From: Paenibacillus sp. OK003
GTDB lineage: Bacteria; Bacillota; Bacilli; Paenibacillales; Paenibacillaceae
Length of the DNA stretch: 64,000 nt
Direction: 5' to 3'
Assembly: GCF_900109515.1 (NCBI RefSeq)
Contig: NZ_FOBD01000010.1
Location: 62,001-126,000, forward strand
A program made the translations under genes and the position numbers. Position 1 is the stretch's first letter. The number at the start of each line of letters is the position of its first letter. Positions 18,446 through 26,183 of the stretch are shown in pieces. The notes under the pieces were generated by a model. The model was not told where the DNA came from and searched no databases. It saw nothing but the letters and a program-made list of their open reading frames with translations.

Positions 18446-18454
18446 GTTCTTGGA

Positions 18455-18478
18455 AGGGGGCGAAAGCCCTCTTTTTTA
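18455..18478 (+). terminator. terminator of the trp-his-tyr operon
   Basis: AGGGGGC and GCCCTCT form a 7-bp stem with one G-U pair around a GAAA tetraloop, followed by a run of five or more T. Confidence 0.85.
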
Positions 18479-18958
18479 TGTTGAAAACGATCTGTTACAG
18501 GATATGACCTGAAAAAGGACAAAAAAAAGACCGCTTACATAAGCGGCCATTGCTCACGTGGAGCAATACAGTTATTGGATAGGAGTGGAGAGAAACCATA
18601 CTGTACTTTTATTATATGTATCCGTTTTCATTTTGTCAACACTTTTGAGTGAAATTGTTTTAAAAAAATATAACATTCGTAAATTATGGAAATATAATCC
18701 TTGCATCAAAGTGGGAGAGATCTTCATTTGGACAATTTGTTGATAATCGGAAATAAGGCTGAATTAGTGCAATTGAGAAAAATATATTATAACGAAATTC
18801 TTCTGTAATTTTAAATTAATTCTTTATTCACACCAACTTTCTCGGGCCTTCGTTCGTCCAATATATGAGTGGCTTCACCAAATGGATCAAATTGAAGTCA
18901 TGGACGAGAAAATGGCCGCATAATAATGACTGGTCGGGCTTCAAAGGAAGCCATGGAT
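18479..18958. other. AT-rich gene-free stretch
   Basis: I see no convincing gene here. A hairpin CCGCTT/AAGCGG at 18529-18548 is preceded by eight A, so it would act as a terminator for leftward transcription, although no minus-strand gene ends here. A second small hairpin, TTGCTC/GAGCAA, lies at 18550-18566. A GTG-started frame at 18558-18743 would encode 61 residues with one hydrophobic segment, but it has no ribosome site and very AT-rich codons, so I do not call it. Confidence 0.5.
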
Positions 18959-18988
18959 TTGCCAGGACGATGCAGACCGTTGTACAAT
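18959..18988 (+). promoter_or_regulatory. candidate promoter for the sigma operon
   Basis: TTGCCA (18959-18964) and TACAAT (18983-18988) are separated by 18 bases. It would give a leader of roughly 180 bases before the sigma gene, containing the terminator at 19079. Confidence 0.4.
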
Positions 18989-19078
18989 AAATACTGTTAA
19001 TGTAGAAACGTTGGGGAAATTGCCATTACATAGGGGAATTTGGCGGGAAGGCCTGTTTTGGCGCTGAACGCTGTTTTA

Positions 19079-19102
19079 TGCGGTGAAAACCGCAACTTTT
19101 TT
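19079..19102 (+). terminator. terminator in leader of sigma gene
   Basis: TGCGGT-GAAA-ACCGCA is followed after two bases by six T. The stem is short (6 bp). It lies 75 bases before the sigma start, so it either ends an upstream transcript or attenuates the sigma operon. Confidence 0.55.
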
Positions 19103-19177
19103 GTGCCTGTTCGGTAATACATGGATAGAGTCGAACGGGGAGAAGCACATGGATGGGCGAGGAGGGGTCGCACTCAA

Positions 19178-19771
19178 ATGACGGATTCCCAGTTGATTCG
19201 AGAGATCAAGGAAGGTAACCTGGAGTTATATTCCGAGCTGATGAGTCGTTATCAGCGTAAAATACTGGCTTTCGTATATCATATGTTGAAAAGTTCCAAT
19301 ATGGAGCTGCTTGCGGAAGATCTCTGTTCTGAGACTTTCTATAAGGCGTTCCGCAGTCTGCACTCATTCCGAGAGGTGGATGCCTCGTTCTCAACCTGGT
19401 TATATACCATTGCGAGAAATACGGTACTGAGTGAGCTTCGCAAACAGCGTAGTGGGAGTGTTCCACTTGAAGAGAGCGGTATAGTACCCATTGCTCCTTC
19501 AGAGAATGCACCAGAGTATGCTGTATTGCGCAGTGAGCGGGTGATGCTGGTTAGGGATGCAATTAACAATTTACCGGAGAAGCAGCGTTCTGCCATTATA
19601 CTCCGTGAGTATGATCAACTAGACTACCAGGAGATTGCAAATATTCTTGGGCAGAGCGTCAGTTCTGTAAAATCGTTATTGTTCAGAGCAAGGTCAAGCG
19701 TAAAAACTCAATTGGAACCTTATTTCTTCGAACCGGTCTACGAGCCATATGAAGGGATGAAGAACCGATGA
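19178..19771 (+). CDS. ECF-type RNA polymerase sigma factor
   Basis: The 197-residue product is a group IV sigma factor. Region 2 is visible as LMSRYQRKILAFVYHMLKSS through DASFSTWLYTIARNTVLSELR (about 22-95), and region 4 as LPEKQRSAIILREYDQLDYQEIANILGQSVSSVKSLLFRARS (about 135-178). The frame begins at ATG 19121, but ATG 19178 with GGAGGGG at 19161 fits better. Its stop overlaps the next gene, a zinc-finger anti-sigma protein, so the pair probably forms a switch. The signal is unknown. I do not match it to a named Bacillus sigma. Confidence 0.9.
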   Translation: MTDSQLIREIKEGNLELYSELMSRYQRKILAFVYHMLKSSNMELLAEDLCSETFYKAFRSLHSFREVDASFSTWLYTIARNTVLSELRKQRSGSVPLEESGIVPIAPSENAPEYAVLRSERVMLVRDAINNLPEKQRSAIILREYDQLDYQEIANILGQSVSSVKSLLFRARSSVKTQLEPYFFEPVYEPYEGMKNR

Positions 19772-20403
19772 ATTGCAATGAAGCCCAGGAACTGTTTGCA
19801 CTGGTCTGGGACTTGCCGGAAGCTCATCCTCAGCGATTTGCATTTCATGCTCATCTCGCTGGTTGTGAAGATTGCTCGCAGCAATTTGAGATTTGGGAAG
19901 AAGCTCAAATTCTGCTGCACAGCATACCGGTCCCAGTGACAGAACAACAAGCAGAGAAAGTGAACCGTAATGTTATGGACCGGATCTACGCGGAGTCTCC
20001 ATGGCTACTGCCGGAAGAGGCAAAGGTTAATCGTTTCTCTGCTGTAATCCGCAAGCATATGTCTTTGTGGATTGCTGCGTTCCTGGCAATTTTTTTATGC
20101 AGCTTTCTGTACATGGCGATGTTTAAGCCAGACGTATCAGAAGCTGAGCAGACCAACGTGGTCTCTACGGGCATTTTGGAGACAGGAGTAGCGGGCAGTG
20201 AGCCTTCTTCCTCCGGATTGTACAAGTACAATATGACGGGAGCAGACAGAGGCAGTATTATTGAGCCCTTCGTTGTTAGCATGGGGCCAGCGTATCCTCA
20301 ATACTGGATGGCGTTGTCGCTGCTAGCCATAGGTATGGCTTTGTTCTCTCTTGGACGTATGCATCGTACAACGAACAAACGCAAACAAGGTGCACGTGCT
20401 TAG
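19768..20403 (+). CDS. putative anti-sigma factor, zinc-finger, membrane
   Basis: The 211-residue product begins with a zf-HC2-type module: MNCNEAQELF and then HAHLAGCEDC (the HxxxCxxC zinc site near residues 30-36), typical of anti-sigma domains that hold ECF sigma factors. A transmembrane helix (about 97-115, SLWIAAFLAIFLCSFLYMAM) follows, then an extracytoplasmic segment, and a second hydrophobic helix near residues 175-192, ending with a basic tail. It overlaps the sigma gene by four bases. The role as partner of that sigma factor is inferred from domain and position. Confidence 0.82.
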   Translation: MNCNEAQELFALVWDLPEAHPQRFAFHAHLAGCEDCSQQFEIWEEAQILLHSIPVPVTEQQAEKVNRNVMDRIYAESPWLLPEEAKVNRFSAVIRKHMSLWIAAFLAIFLCSFLYMAMFKPDVSEAEQTNVVSTGILETGVAGSEPSSSGLYKYNMTGADRGSIIEPFVVSMGPAYPQYWMALSLLAIGMALFSLGRMHRTTNKRKQGARA

Positions 20404-20443
20404 GTAAAGCTTTCGTTCACCGTATAGAGAAATGAGGGATGAG

Positions 20444-21043
20444 ATGCGGATCGGGCTTATTCGTCACGGTCTAACCGACTGGAATGCGGCAGGACGTATT
20501 CAGGGACAGACAGACATACCTCTGAATGCAGAAGGTCGTGAGCAAGCTGAGCGTCTGGGTAGACGTTTGCTTACTGAAGAGTATCGCTGGGACCACATCA
20601 TTACGAGCGGGCTGTCCAGGGCTCAGGAGACGGGAGAGATTATCTCCGGGCTATTGAATGTTCCTTTGCTGGAGCCAGATGCACGCTTGAAGGAACGTGC
20701 CTTTGGTCAGATTGAAGGTCTGACATCCGAAGAGCGTGTTGCTCGCTGGGGCGTTTCCTGGGAGACGCTGGATTTGGGACAGGAACAGATTGCTGATATT
20801 CAGACACGTGCACTGGGCTTTCTGGAGGATTTATGGGAGGCTCATCAGGACCAAAATGTGCTGATTGTCTCCCATGGCGCTTTTCTAGCCAATATGCTAT
20901 CAGCTTTGTATAAAGACCGCTATACGGAACGAATAGGAAACCTGTCGCTTACGATCCTGGAGAAGGAACGTGAAGATTGGAGACCATTGCTTTATAACTG
21001 TACACGACACCTTTCATTGGATCTGGCGAAACAACCTGAGTAA
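20444..21043 (+). CDS. histidine phosphatase family protein
   Basis: The 199-residue product belongs to the phosphoglycerate-mutase-like histidine phosphatases. The catalytic motif LIRHGLTDWN is at residues 5-14, the second phosphate-binding Arg is in SGLSRAQETGEII, the acid in ERAFGQIEG, and the second His in VLIVSHGAFLANML near residue 143. Substrate cannot be told from sequence; relatives include PhoE and alpha-ribazole phosphatase. ATG 20432 and ATG 20444 are both possible; GAGGGATGAG favours the second. A strong terminator overlaps its stop. Confidence 0.88.
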   Translation: MRIGLIRHGLTDWNAAGRIQGQTDIPLNAEGREQAERLGRRLLTEEYRWDHIITSGLSRAQETGEIISGLLNVPLLEPDARLKERAFGQIEGLTSEERVARWGVSWETLDLGQEQIADIQTRALGFLEDLWEAHQDQNVLIVSHGAFLANMLSALYKDRYTERIGNLSLTILEKEREDWRPLLYNCTRHLSLDLAKQPE

Positions 21044-21064
21044 TTAACTCAGGTTGTTTTTTTT
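21031..21064 (+). terminator. terminator after histidine phosphatase
   Basis: ACAACCTGAGT pairs perfectly with ACTCAGGTTGT over a 5-base loop and is followed by about seven T. The stem includes the stop codon of the gene. Confidence 0.93.
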
Positions 21065-21188
21065 GCGTTATAGCAATGTATAACTGTCATTCTATATGAT
21101 TTTGTACCTCTCATTCTTCTTCTGAGCAGGCAACTTCGGGCATAGTATGGTTAAAACATAAAAGATTTGCAAAAAAGAGGTTTAGATC

Positions 21189-21284
21189 ATGGGAATTCCG
21201 TCAACGATGTTTACAAAACCAAACTACTTCAGGCCCCGAATCAATAGCCAAAAAGTAGCCAAGGGCGAGGCGATGGACCCATGA
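21189..21284 (+). CDS. 31-residue ORF coupled to next gene
   Basis: ATG 21189 is preceded by AAAGAGGT at good spacing and opens 31 codons (beginning MGIPSTMFTK, ending KGEAMDP) whose TGA overlaps the ATG of the next gene by four bases. The peptide is basic with aromatic residues and has no membrane segment. The ribosome site plus exact overlap suggests it is translated and couples translation of the following gene, which has no strong ribosome site of its own. No function is known to me. Confidence 0.55.
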   Translation: MGIPSTMFTKPNYFRPRINSQKVAKGEAMDP

Positions 21285-22399
21285 ATCTAGCGGATATGCT
21301 TACTTTTGCCGATATCGGCCAGCTTAATCGAATAGCAGACTATTACCAGTGCGAGTGTAAGCCCAATTCCAAACATGAACTCATCCAGAGTATTCTCACT
21401 ACATTGGGCAGCAGACCTTTTTTTGAGCAGCAGGTTCGCGAATTAAACCAGGTAGATCTGCGATTTTTGAACAACTTGCTGTTTGATACCCGCCAATACT
21501 TCGGTATGGAGGAACTTGTCGCCATTGCTCGTCAGTCGATGGACAAAAAAGATAGCGAGGCTGGAGCCAGTCCACGTGATCTTATCGTACGCTTCACGAA
21601 GAGTGGATGGTTGTTCAATGGCACAACTCAACAGACCAGATACCTGTATCAGGTGCCCCAGGATTTGCAAATGCGGTTTCGGGATGTGTTATCTACCCAC
21701 CTGAAGGCAGGTATTGCACAGACGAGCGAGCCCCCCGTTTACCGGGATGAATTCCATCTACTCGCTGATGATCTGAAACTGTTTCTACAATTTGTCCAGC
21801 AGCATGAAATAGCACTAAACGCAGAAGGCATGATGTATCGTCGTTCTCAGCAGCAGATCATGGAGCATTTACATGTGAGTGAGGCGCTGGTAGGTAAGGC
21901 TGGATGGAGATTCGGTTATGGTCGTTCGTTCAAAGACTACCCCGACCGATTTGCGTTCATCTATGACTACGCTTTTCATCATCGTCTGGTTCGTGAGGAG
22001 CAGGGCGCGCTGAAATTGTCACCTTCTGGTGAAGACAAGCTGGGGGCAGAGAAAACAGCCGAGATGATACAGCTATTTCGGTTTTGGTTAAGACTTTATA
22101 AAGGTGCTATTCCCAATCTGTCCTCCATTGTGTACTGGACAGGGGAATGTGCAGCTGGCTGGTCCACAGCAGAGTCTTTGTTCCGCCAGATTGGTCCCTA
22201 CATTCAGCCGTTCTATTATGACACTGCAGAGACGATTTATGACAACAGGATACTGAAAATGATGCTGCATCTGGGCATGCTTCGCATTGGAGAGCATGCA
22301 GATGGGCGAACAGTACAAATGACAGCATGGGGTTCACGCCTTGCGTCATCCTGTCGCTCGCTGTCGGGGGATATTACCCCCGTTATGTTTGACAAGTGA
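21281..22399 (+). CDS. conserved hypothetical protein, possible helicase-associated fold
   Basis: I do not recognise this 372-residue protein with confidence. It starts with a SAP-like helical pair (MLTFADIGQLNRIADYYQCE and then KHELIQSIL), continues with mostly helical, charged sequence, and has a winged-helix-like stretch near residues 180-215. It resembles in style the N-terminal domains of XPB-like helicase-associated proteins in spore formers, but no helicase motifs are present. There is no signal peptide or membrane helix. It is coupled to the 31-codon ORF upstream, and a hairpin covering the next ribosome site follows. Confidence 0.6.
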   Translation: MNLADMLTFADIGQLNRIADYYQCECKPNSKHELIQSILTTLGSRPFFEQQVRELNQVDLRFLNNLLFDTRQYFGMEELVAIARQSMDKKDSEAGASPRDLIVRFTKSGWLFNGTTQQTRYLYQVPQDLQMRFRDVLSTHLKAGIAQTSEPPVYRDEFHLLADDLKLFLQFVQQHEIALNAEGMMYRRSQQQIMEHLHVSEALVGKAGWRFGYGRSFKDYPDRFAFIYDYAFHHRLVREEQGALKLSPSGEDKLGAEKTAEMIQLFRFWLRLYKGAIPNLSSIVYWTGECAAGWSTAESLFRQIGPYIQPFYYDTAETIYDNRILKMMLHLGMLRIGEHADGRTVQMTAWGSRLASSCRSLSGDITPVMFDK

Positions 22400-22415
22400 A
22401 GGACAAGTTGCTAAA

Positions 22416-22439
22416 ATCACTCCCAAATTAAGGAGTGAT
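22416..22439 (+). promoter_or_regulatory. hairpin hiding the Shine-Dalgarno site
   Basis: ATCACTCC (22416-22423) pairs perfectly with GGAGTGAT (22432-22439) over an 8-base loop. The right arm holds GGAG, the ribosome site of the ATG at 22444. This geometry could restrict translation until the hairpin melts or is opened by a coupled ribosome. Confidence 0.6.
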
Positions 22440-22443
22440 ACTT

Positions 22444-22950
22444 ATGATAATTCCATACAAAGGTATGCAACCCCAGTTACACCCTTCGGTATATATGGCC
22501 GAAGGCGCCAAACTAATAGGTGATCTGACAATGGGTGAAGAATCTACGATCTGGTTCAATGCTGTGCTGCGCGCCGATCTGGCACCCATTGTGATTGGAC
22601 GGCGCTGTAATATACAGGATAATGCTGTTGGACACGTCAACACGGATCAACCTTTGATTTTGGACGACGATGTGTCGGTGGGGCATTCTGCGATTATCCA
22701 TGGATGTCGTATCGGAACAGGTTCGCTGATTGGTATGGGGGCTATCCTACTCAATGGAGCCGAAATTGGTGAATATACGCTGATCGGGGCCGGTTCTGTT
22801 GTTACTGAAAATACTAAAATTCCGCCCTATACCCTTGCTTTGGGCACACCAGCCAAAGTGATACGTGAGTTGACTGATGCAGATCTTGAGCGGATGTCGA
22901 GAACTACACTAGGTTATGTTGCCAAAGGAAAGGAGTATAGGAGCTCTTAA
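22444..22950 (+). CDS. gamma-class carbonic anhydrase-like protein
   Basis: The 168-residue product is a left-handed beta-helix protein of the gamma-carbonic anhydrase/PaaY family. Hexapeptide repeats run through most of the chain (LIGDLTMGEESTIWF, VIGRRCNIQDNAV, SVGHSAIIHGCRIG, LIGMGAILLNGAEIG). Three histidines in VGHVN and VGHSAIIHG are placed as zinc ligands at a trimer interface. Whether it has carbonic anhydrase activity or is a related hydrolase/acyl carrier is open. ATG 22444 is chosen over GTG 22435 because AGGAG lies at 22431-22435. Confidence 0.85.
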   Translation: MIIPYKGMQPQLHPSVYMAEGAKLIGDLTMGEESTIWFNAVLRADLAPIVIGRRCNIQDNAVGHVNTDQPLILDDDVSVGHSAIIHGCRIGTGSLIGMGAILLNGAEIGEYTLIGAGSVVTENTKIPPYTLALGTPAKVIRELTDADLERMSRTTLGYVAKGKEYRSS

Positions 22951-22973
22951 ATCCGTTTTGGAGGTGCATCCTA

Positions 22974-23153
22974 TTGGATAAAATGAAAGTTACGTATGAA
23001 GTCATGTTGGGGCTGGCTGCTGAGATGGTGTGGGACGACGCGCTTCGTAAACAGCGCAGCGAGAAGCTGTATATGGAAATCGATAAGGCATTGGCTACCG
23101 GAGACGAAGTAGCTTTCCGGAATCTGACGGATGAACTGAAGGCCATAAACTGA
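22974..23153 (+). CDS. IDEAL-domain small protein
   Basis: The 59-residue product ends with a clear IDEAL domain (LYMEIDKALATGDEVAF near residues 32-48, then RNLTDEL), found in small Firmicute proteins such as YpiB and competence-related ComK inhibitors, where it mediates protein contacts. It starts at TTG 22974, nine bases after GGAGG at 22960-22964; ATG 22983 is too far from that site. In Bacillus the YpiB protein with this domain precedes ypiF, and here the short form occupies the same place. Function is unknown. Confidence 0.82.
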   Translation: MDKMKVTYEVMLGLAAEMVWDDALRKQRSEKLYMEIDKALATGDEVAFRNLTDELKAIN

Positions 23154-23183
23154 TGAGCATGTGAAAATAAATATATAACACAG

Positions 23184-23213
23184 GAAATGCGTGAAACACG
23201 CATTTCTTTTTTT
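23184..23213 (+). terminator. terminator after IDEAL protein
   Basis: GAAATGCGTG and CACGCATTTC form a perfect 10-bp stem around AAA, followed by seven T. Confidence 0.93.
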
Positions 23214-23318
23214 GCGTTCACGACCATTGCTACACGGAAAAAGTATGAATCTCTGGATTTATAATATAAGCTCATATATAATATGGGAATAAAATGGATA
23301 GAGAGGGGAATTAGGGAA

Positions 23319-23741
23319 TTGAAATTCAGTGAGATGACTCAAGACAGCTGGGCGGAACTGCAACTCTATCTGGATACATGCCTTATTCCGTATACAGCCC
23401 TGACGGGCAAGCAGTCCCCGGTTGAAGCAACCGAGGCGTTGGAGCGGCTTAGAGATTTTTTGGATCTGGTGGAGATTCCTTTTAAAGGACGTATCATGAC
23501 TTACCCTGCATTTCATTATGCCTGTCCGGATATGTCAATGGCATTAAATACCTTATCCGAACAGCTTAAATCCTCTGGTTTCAAATATGTGGTTATAATG
23601 TCATCTGATGGAGAGTTGAAACAGACCCAAATTACTTCTGCAGATTTGGTATTAAGCCGTTCTGTTTTGATTCATGAGGTGGGAGAAGAGGGTATTTCGC
23701 GTTTGGTCGGGGAAAAAATCCGTGAGTTATGGAAAAGATGA
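23319..23741 (+). CDS. ypiF: YpiF-like DUF2487 protein
   Basis: This 140-residue soluble protein corresponds in place and pattern to YpiF (DUF2487) of Bacillus, just before qcrA. Visible marks are the N-terminal YLDTCLIPY segment and the central PAFHYACPD, plus a Ser/Thr-rich middle. The frame opens at ATG 23283, which lacks a ribosome site; TTG 23319 with AGAGGGG upstream gives the family start MKFSEMTQDSW, so I use it. Function is unknown. It is transcribed separately from qcrA, which has its own promoter. Confidence 0.78.
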   Translation: MKFSEMTQDSWAELQLYLDTCLIPYTALTGKQSPVEATEALERLRDFLDLVEIPFKGRIMTYPAFHYACPDMSMALNTLSEQLKSSGFKYVVIMSSDGELKQTQITSADLVLSRSVLIHEVGEEGISRLVGEKIRELWKR

Positions 23742-23747
23742 CCTACG

Positions 23748-23821
23748 TGTGACAAATGTGACAATTTACCAACATTTTTTTAATAACGCTTACAAATGAA
23801 CCTTAAAAATGTGTGACAAAT
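23748..23821 (+). promoter_or_regulatory. direct repeats and cre-like site before qcrA
   Basis: TGTGACAAAT occurs at 23748-23757 and 23812-23821, and TGTGACAATT at 23757-23766; the last copy ends two bases before the -35. Between them TAATAACGCTTACA (23781-23794) matches the CcpA cre consensus with two deviations. In Bacillus, qcrABC is catabolite repressed. The direct repeats have no match to a site I can name; they resemble half-sites for an activator acting at the -35. Confidence 0.5.
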
Positions 23822-23823
23822 TC

Positions 23824-23852
23824 TTGACGGTGTTCTAGGGCTACTATATGAT
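23824..23852 (+). promoter_or_regulatory. qcrABC promoter
   Basis: TTGACG and TATGAT are separated by 17 bases. Two GTTCTAG motifs (near 23832 and 23860) flank the -10. The predicted leader is about 75 bases. Confidence 0.75.
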
Positions 23853-23934
23853 TATGTATGTTCTAGTAAGTCGTGGAATTTCTGATAATGAAAACGATTG
23901 AGAGAGTTGGCTGAAAAAGGGGGTTGGAGACAGT

Positions 23935-24477
23935 ATGAGCAGTGAGCATGACCAGCACGAAGCTTCGATGAAATTGCCAAGCCGCATGGAAATGTCACGC
24001 AGGCAGTTTTTGACGTACACGCTTGGTGGAGCTACAGCCTACATGGCCGCCGGTGCAATACTCCCCATGGTCCGTTTTGCGGTGGACCCGATTTTGCAGC
24101 ACAAGGGAGAAGGCACCTCTGTCAAAGTAGCGGAAATCAGCAAAATTACGAGTGAACCTCAAGAATTTACGTTTGAAGTGAAACAGCAAGACGGTTGGTA
24201 TTTGAGCAATGCTTCGTTAATCGCCTGGATCAGGAAAGATGAACAGGGCAAAATCTATGCGCTTTCACCCATTTGTAAACATTTGGGATGTACCGTAGGT
24301 TGGAACAGTGATAAGCAGTATCCCGATGAATATCATTGTCCGTGCCATGGTGCGCATTATACCAAAGAAGGCAAGAATCTTGCCGTAGCCCCGAAGCCGT
24401 TGGATGAGTATGTGGTTAAGGAAGATCAGGGTTGGGTTTATCTGGGCGACATTGTTCCGAACACCCGAGTCAAATAG
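23935..24477 (+). CDS. qcrA: Rieske iron-sulfur subunit of cytochrome bc complex
   Basis: QcrA carries the Rieske 2Fe-2S cluster that accepts electrons from menaquinol. The 180-residue product has a twin-arginine motif SRRQFL at residues 21-26 before a hydrophobic helix, so it is probably exported by Tat, as shown for the Bacillus homologue. The cluster ligands are in CKHLGCTVGW and CPCHGAHY. It starts at ATG 23935 and is followed after 15 bases by qcrB. It works with QcrB and QcrC in the membrane. Confidence 0.97.
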   Translation: MSSEHDQHEASMKLPSRMEMSRRQFLTYTLGGATAYMAAGAILPMVRFAVDPILQHKGEGTSVKVAEISKITSEPQEFTFEVKQQDGWYLSNASLIAWIRKDEQGKIYALSPICKHLGCTVGWNSDKQYPDEYHCPCHGAHYTKEGKNLAVAPKPLDEYVVKEDQGWVYLGDIVPNTRVK

Positions 24478-24492
24478 GAGGCGTGAACGCAG

Positions 24493-25164
24493 ATGTTTAA
24501 AAATGTCTATGACTGGATTGACGAGCGTCTCGATATCACGCCAATCTGGAGGGACGTTGCGGATCATGAAGTTCCAGAGCACGTAAACCCGGCTCATCAC
24601 TTTTCCGCATTCGTGTACTGCTTTGGTGGATTGACGTTCTTTATCACTGTTATTCAAATTTTGTCAGGCATGTTCCTGACCATGTATTATGTGCCTGATA
24701 TTATTAATGCTTACGCCAGTGTCGAGTATTTGCAGACCAAAGTAGCCTTCGGCCAAATTGTACGCGGGATGCACCATTGGGGAGCCAGCTTGGTTATCGT
24801 TATGATGTTCTTACATACGATGCGTGTGTTCTTTACCGGCTCTTACAAAGCACCACGCGAGATGAACTGGGTTGTCGGCATGCTGATCTTTTTTGTCATG
24901 CTGGGTCTGGGGCTTACCGGGTACCTGTTGCCATGGGATAACAAAGCTTACTTTGCAACCAAGGTTACTCTAGAGATTGCGAATACGGTTCCTTGGCTGG
25001 GGCCGATCATTAAGGAATTCCTGCAAGGCGGAACTATTGTAGGTGCGCAGACGTTAACACGGTTCTTTGCCCTACACGTCTTCTTCCTTCCGGCTGTGCT
25101 TCTGGTGCTTCTGGTCGGTCACTTTATTATGATCCGCAGACAGGGCATTTCGGGACCACTATAA
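24493..25164 (+). CDS. qcrB: cytochrome b subunit, b6 type
   Basis: QcrB is the b6-type cytochrome, with four transmembrane helices holding two b hemes and a covalently bound extra heme in Bacillus. The 223-residue product has HHWGASLVIVMMFLHTMRVF with heme ligands, GYLLPWDNKAYFATKV, and the FALHVFFLPAVLLVLLVGHF helix with further His ligands. Cys43 equivalent for covalent heme can be sought in the N-terminal VYCFGGLTFF. It is part of the menaquinol:cytochrome c reductase. Confidence 0.96.
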   Translation: MFKNVYDWIDERLDITPIWRDVADHEVPEHVNPAHHFSAFVYCFGGLTFFITVIQILSGMFLTMYYVPDIINAYASVEYLQTKVAFGQIVRGMHHWGASLVIVMMFLHTMRVFFTGSYKAPREMNWVVGMLIFFVMLGLGLTGYLLPWDNKAYFATKVTLEIANTVPWLGPIIKEFLQGGTIVGAQTLTRFFALHVFFLPAVLLVLLVGHFIMIRRQGISGPL

Positions 25165-25185
25165 TCTGAGAAGGGAGGAATCGAC

Positions 25186-26070
25186 ATGGCTCACGGACAC
25201 AAGTCAGATGACCAGGAAAAGATTATCTTCGTCGGGGACTCACGCGTCCGTAAAGGAGCGGGGTTTATAACTCCACCGGATTACACGGCGTATCCCGGCA
25301 AATCAGAGGCTTTTATTCCTAACTTCTTGCTGAAGGAATGGATGGTTGGTGTCGTTGTACTGGTTGGTATTCTGGTATTAACGATTTCGGAACCTGCACC
25401 ACTGGGCTATCCGGCCAATCCAAGTGCATCGGTTATCCCGATGCCGGACTGGTACTTCCTTTTTCTATACCAGTATTTGAAATACCCATATGCCTCAGGT
25501 GATTATGTCTTGCTCGGGGTACTTGGAGTCAGTGGAGTTGCTTTCGGCGCTCTATTACTCGCCCCTTTTCTGGATACAGGCAAGGAGCGGCGTTTCTACA
25601 AACGTCCGATTGCATCATCACTTATGATTCTATCGGTGATGGCCGTTTTCTACCTGACCAATGTTGCGTGGACACACTATGAGCATGAGTTGGAAGCAAG
25701 CGGCCAGAAGCCGGAACATATTCAGCGTGAGGAAGAGGCGCGGGAGAAACACGCGCAGGGTCTGCCTACCTCCAATGCGCCAGGTCAAAAAGAAGAAGTG
25801 GCGATCGTTGAGAAGGATGACCCTGCAATGGAATCATACAAAAAGGCCGGATGTATCGGATGTCATGCGGCAGATATGAAGGGTTCAGGCTCTGTACCTG
25901 CACTTCGGGGTGTTGGTGACAAACACAGCCAGGAAGAAATCCTGACGATTATCAAAGAAGGATATAATGGCATGCCTCCGATGTACGACAAAGCCATAGC
26001 CCAAGGGCTGACAGATGACGACATCAATCACTTGGCGGAATGGCTTGCGAAACAGAAGGCAGAACAGTAA
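25186..26070 (+). CDS. qcrC: cytochrome b/c subunit (subunit IV fused to cytochrome c)
   Basis: QcrC is a fusion of subunit IV (three helices, about residues 45-170) and a C-terminal cytochrome c domain. The c-heme motif CIGCH is at residues 223-227, and the Met ligand is likely in NGMPPMYDKA. The linker (about 175-215) is rich in Glu and Lys. The 294-residue product is typical for Bacillales. It completes the bc complex that links menaquinol to cytochrome c. A strong terminator follows. Confidence 0.96.
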   Translation: MAHGHKSDDQEKIIFVGDSRVRKGAGFITPPDYTAYPGKSEAFIPNFLLKEWMVGVVVLVGILVLTISEPAPLGYPANPSASVIPMPDWYFLFLYQYLKYPYASGDYVLLGVLGVSGVAFGALLLAPFLDTGKERRFYKRPIASSLMILSVMAVFYLTNVAWTHYEHELEASGQKPEHIQREEEAREKHAQGLPTSNAPGQKEEVAIVEKDDPAMESYKKAGCIGCHAADMKGSGSVPALRGVGDKHSQEEILTIIKEGYNGMPPMYDKAIAQGLTDDDINHLAEWLAKQKAEQ

Positions 26071-26087
26071 AATCGAAATAAGCAATG

Positions 26088-26119
26088 AAACCTGATCGTT
26101 TATGCGGTCAGGTTTTTTT
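26088..26119 (+). terminator. qcrABC terminator
   Basis: AAACCTGATCG pairs with CGGTCAGGTTT (one T-G pair) around a 6-base loop, with a run of T. Confidence 0.92.
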
Positions 26120-26183
26120 GAGGCGTTTTTCGCAAAACCTATCTTTGGAACGCAGAACACATATGATGGAAGGGGCAGAGCCT

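Noticed and set aside
18558..18743. 61-residue frame with a hydrophobic segment after tyrA
   Set aside because: GTG start without a ribosome site in AT-rich DNA; too weak to call.
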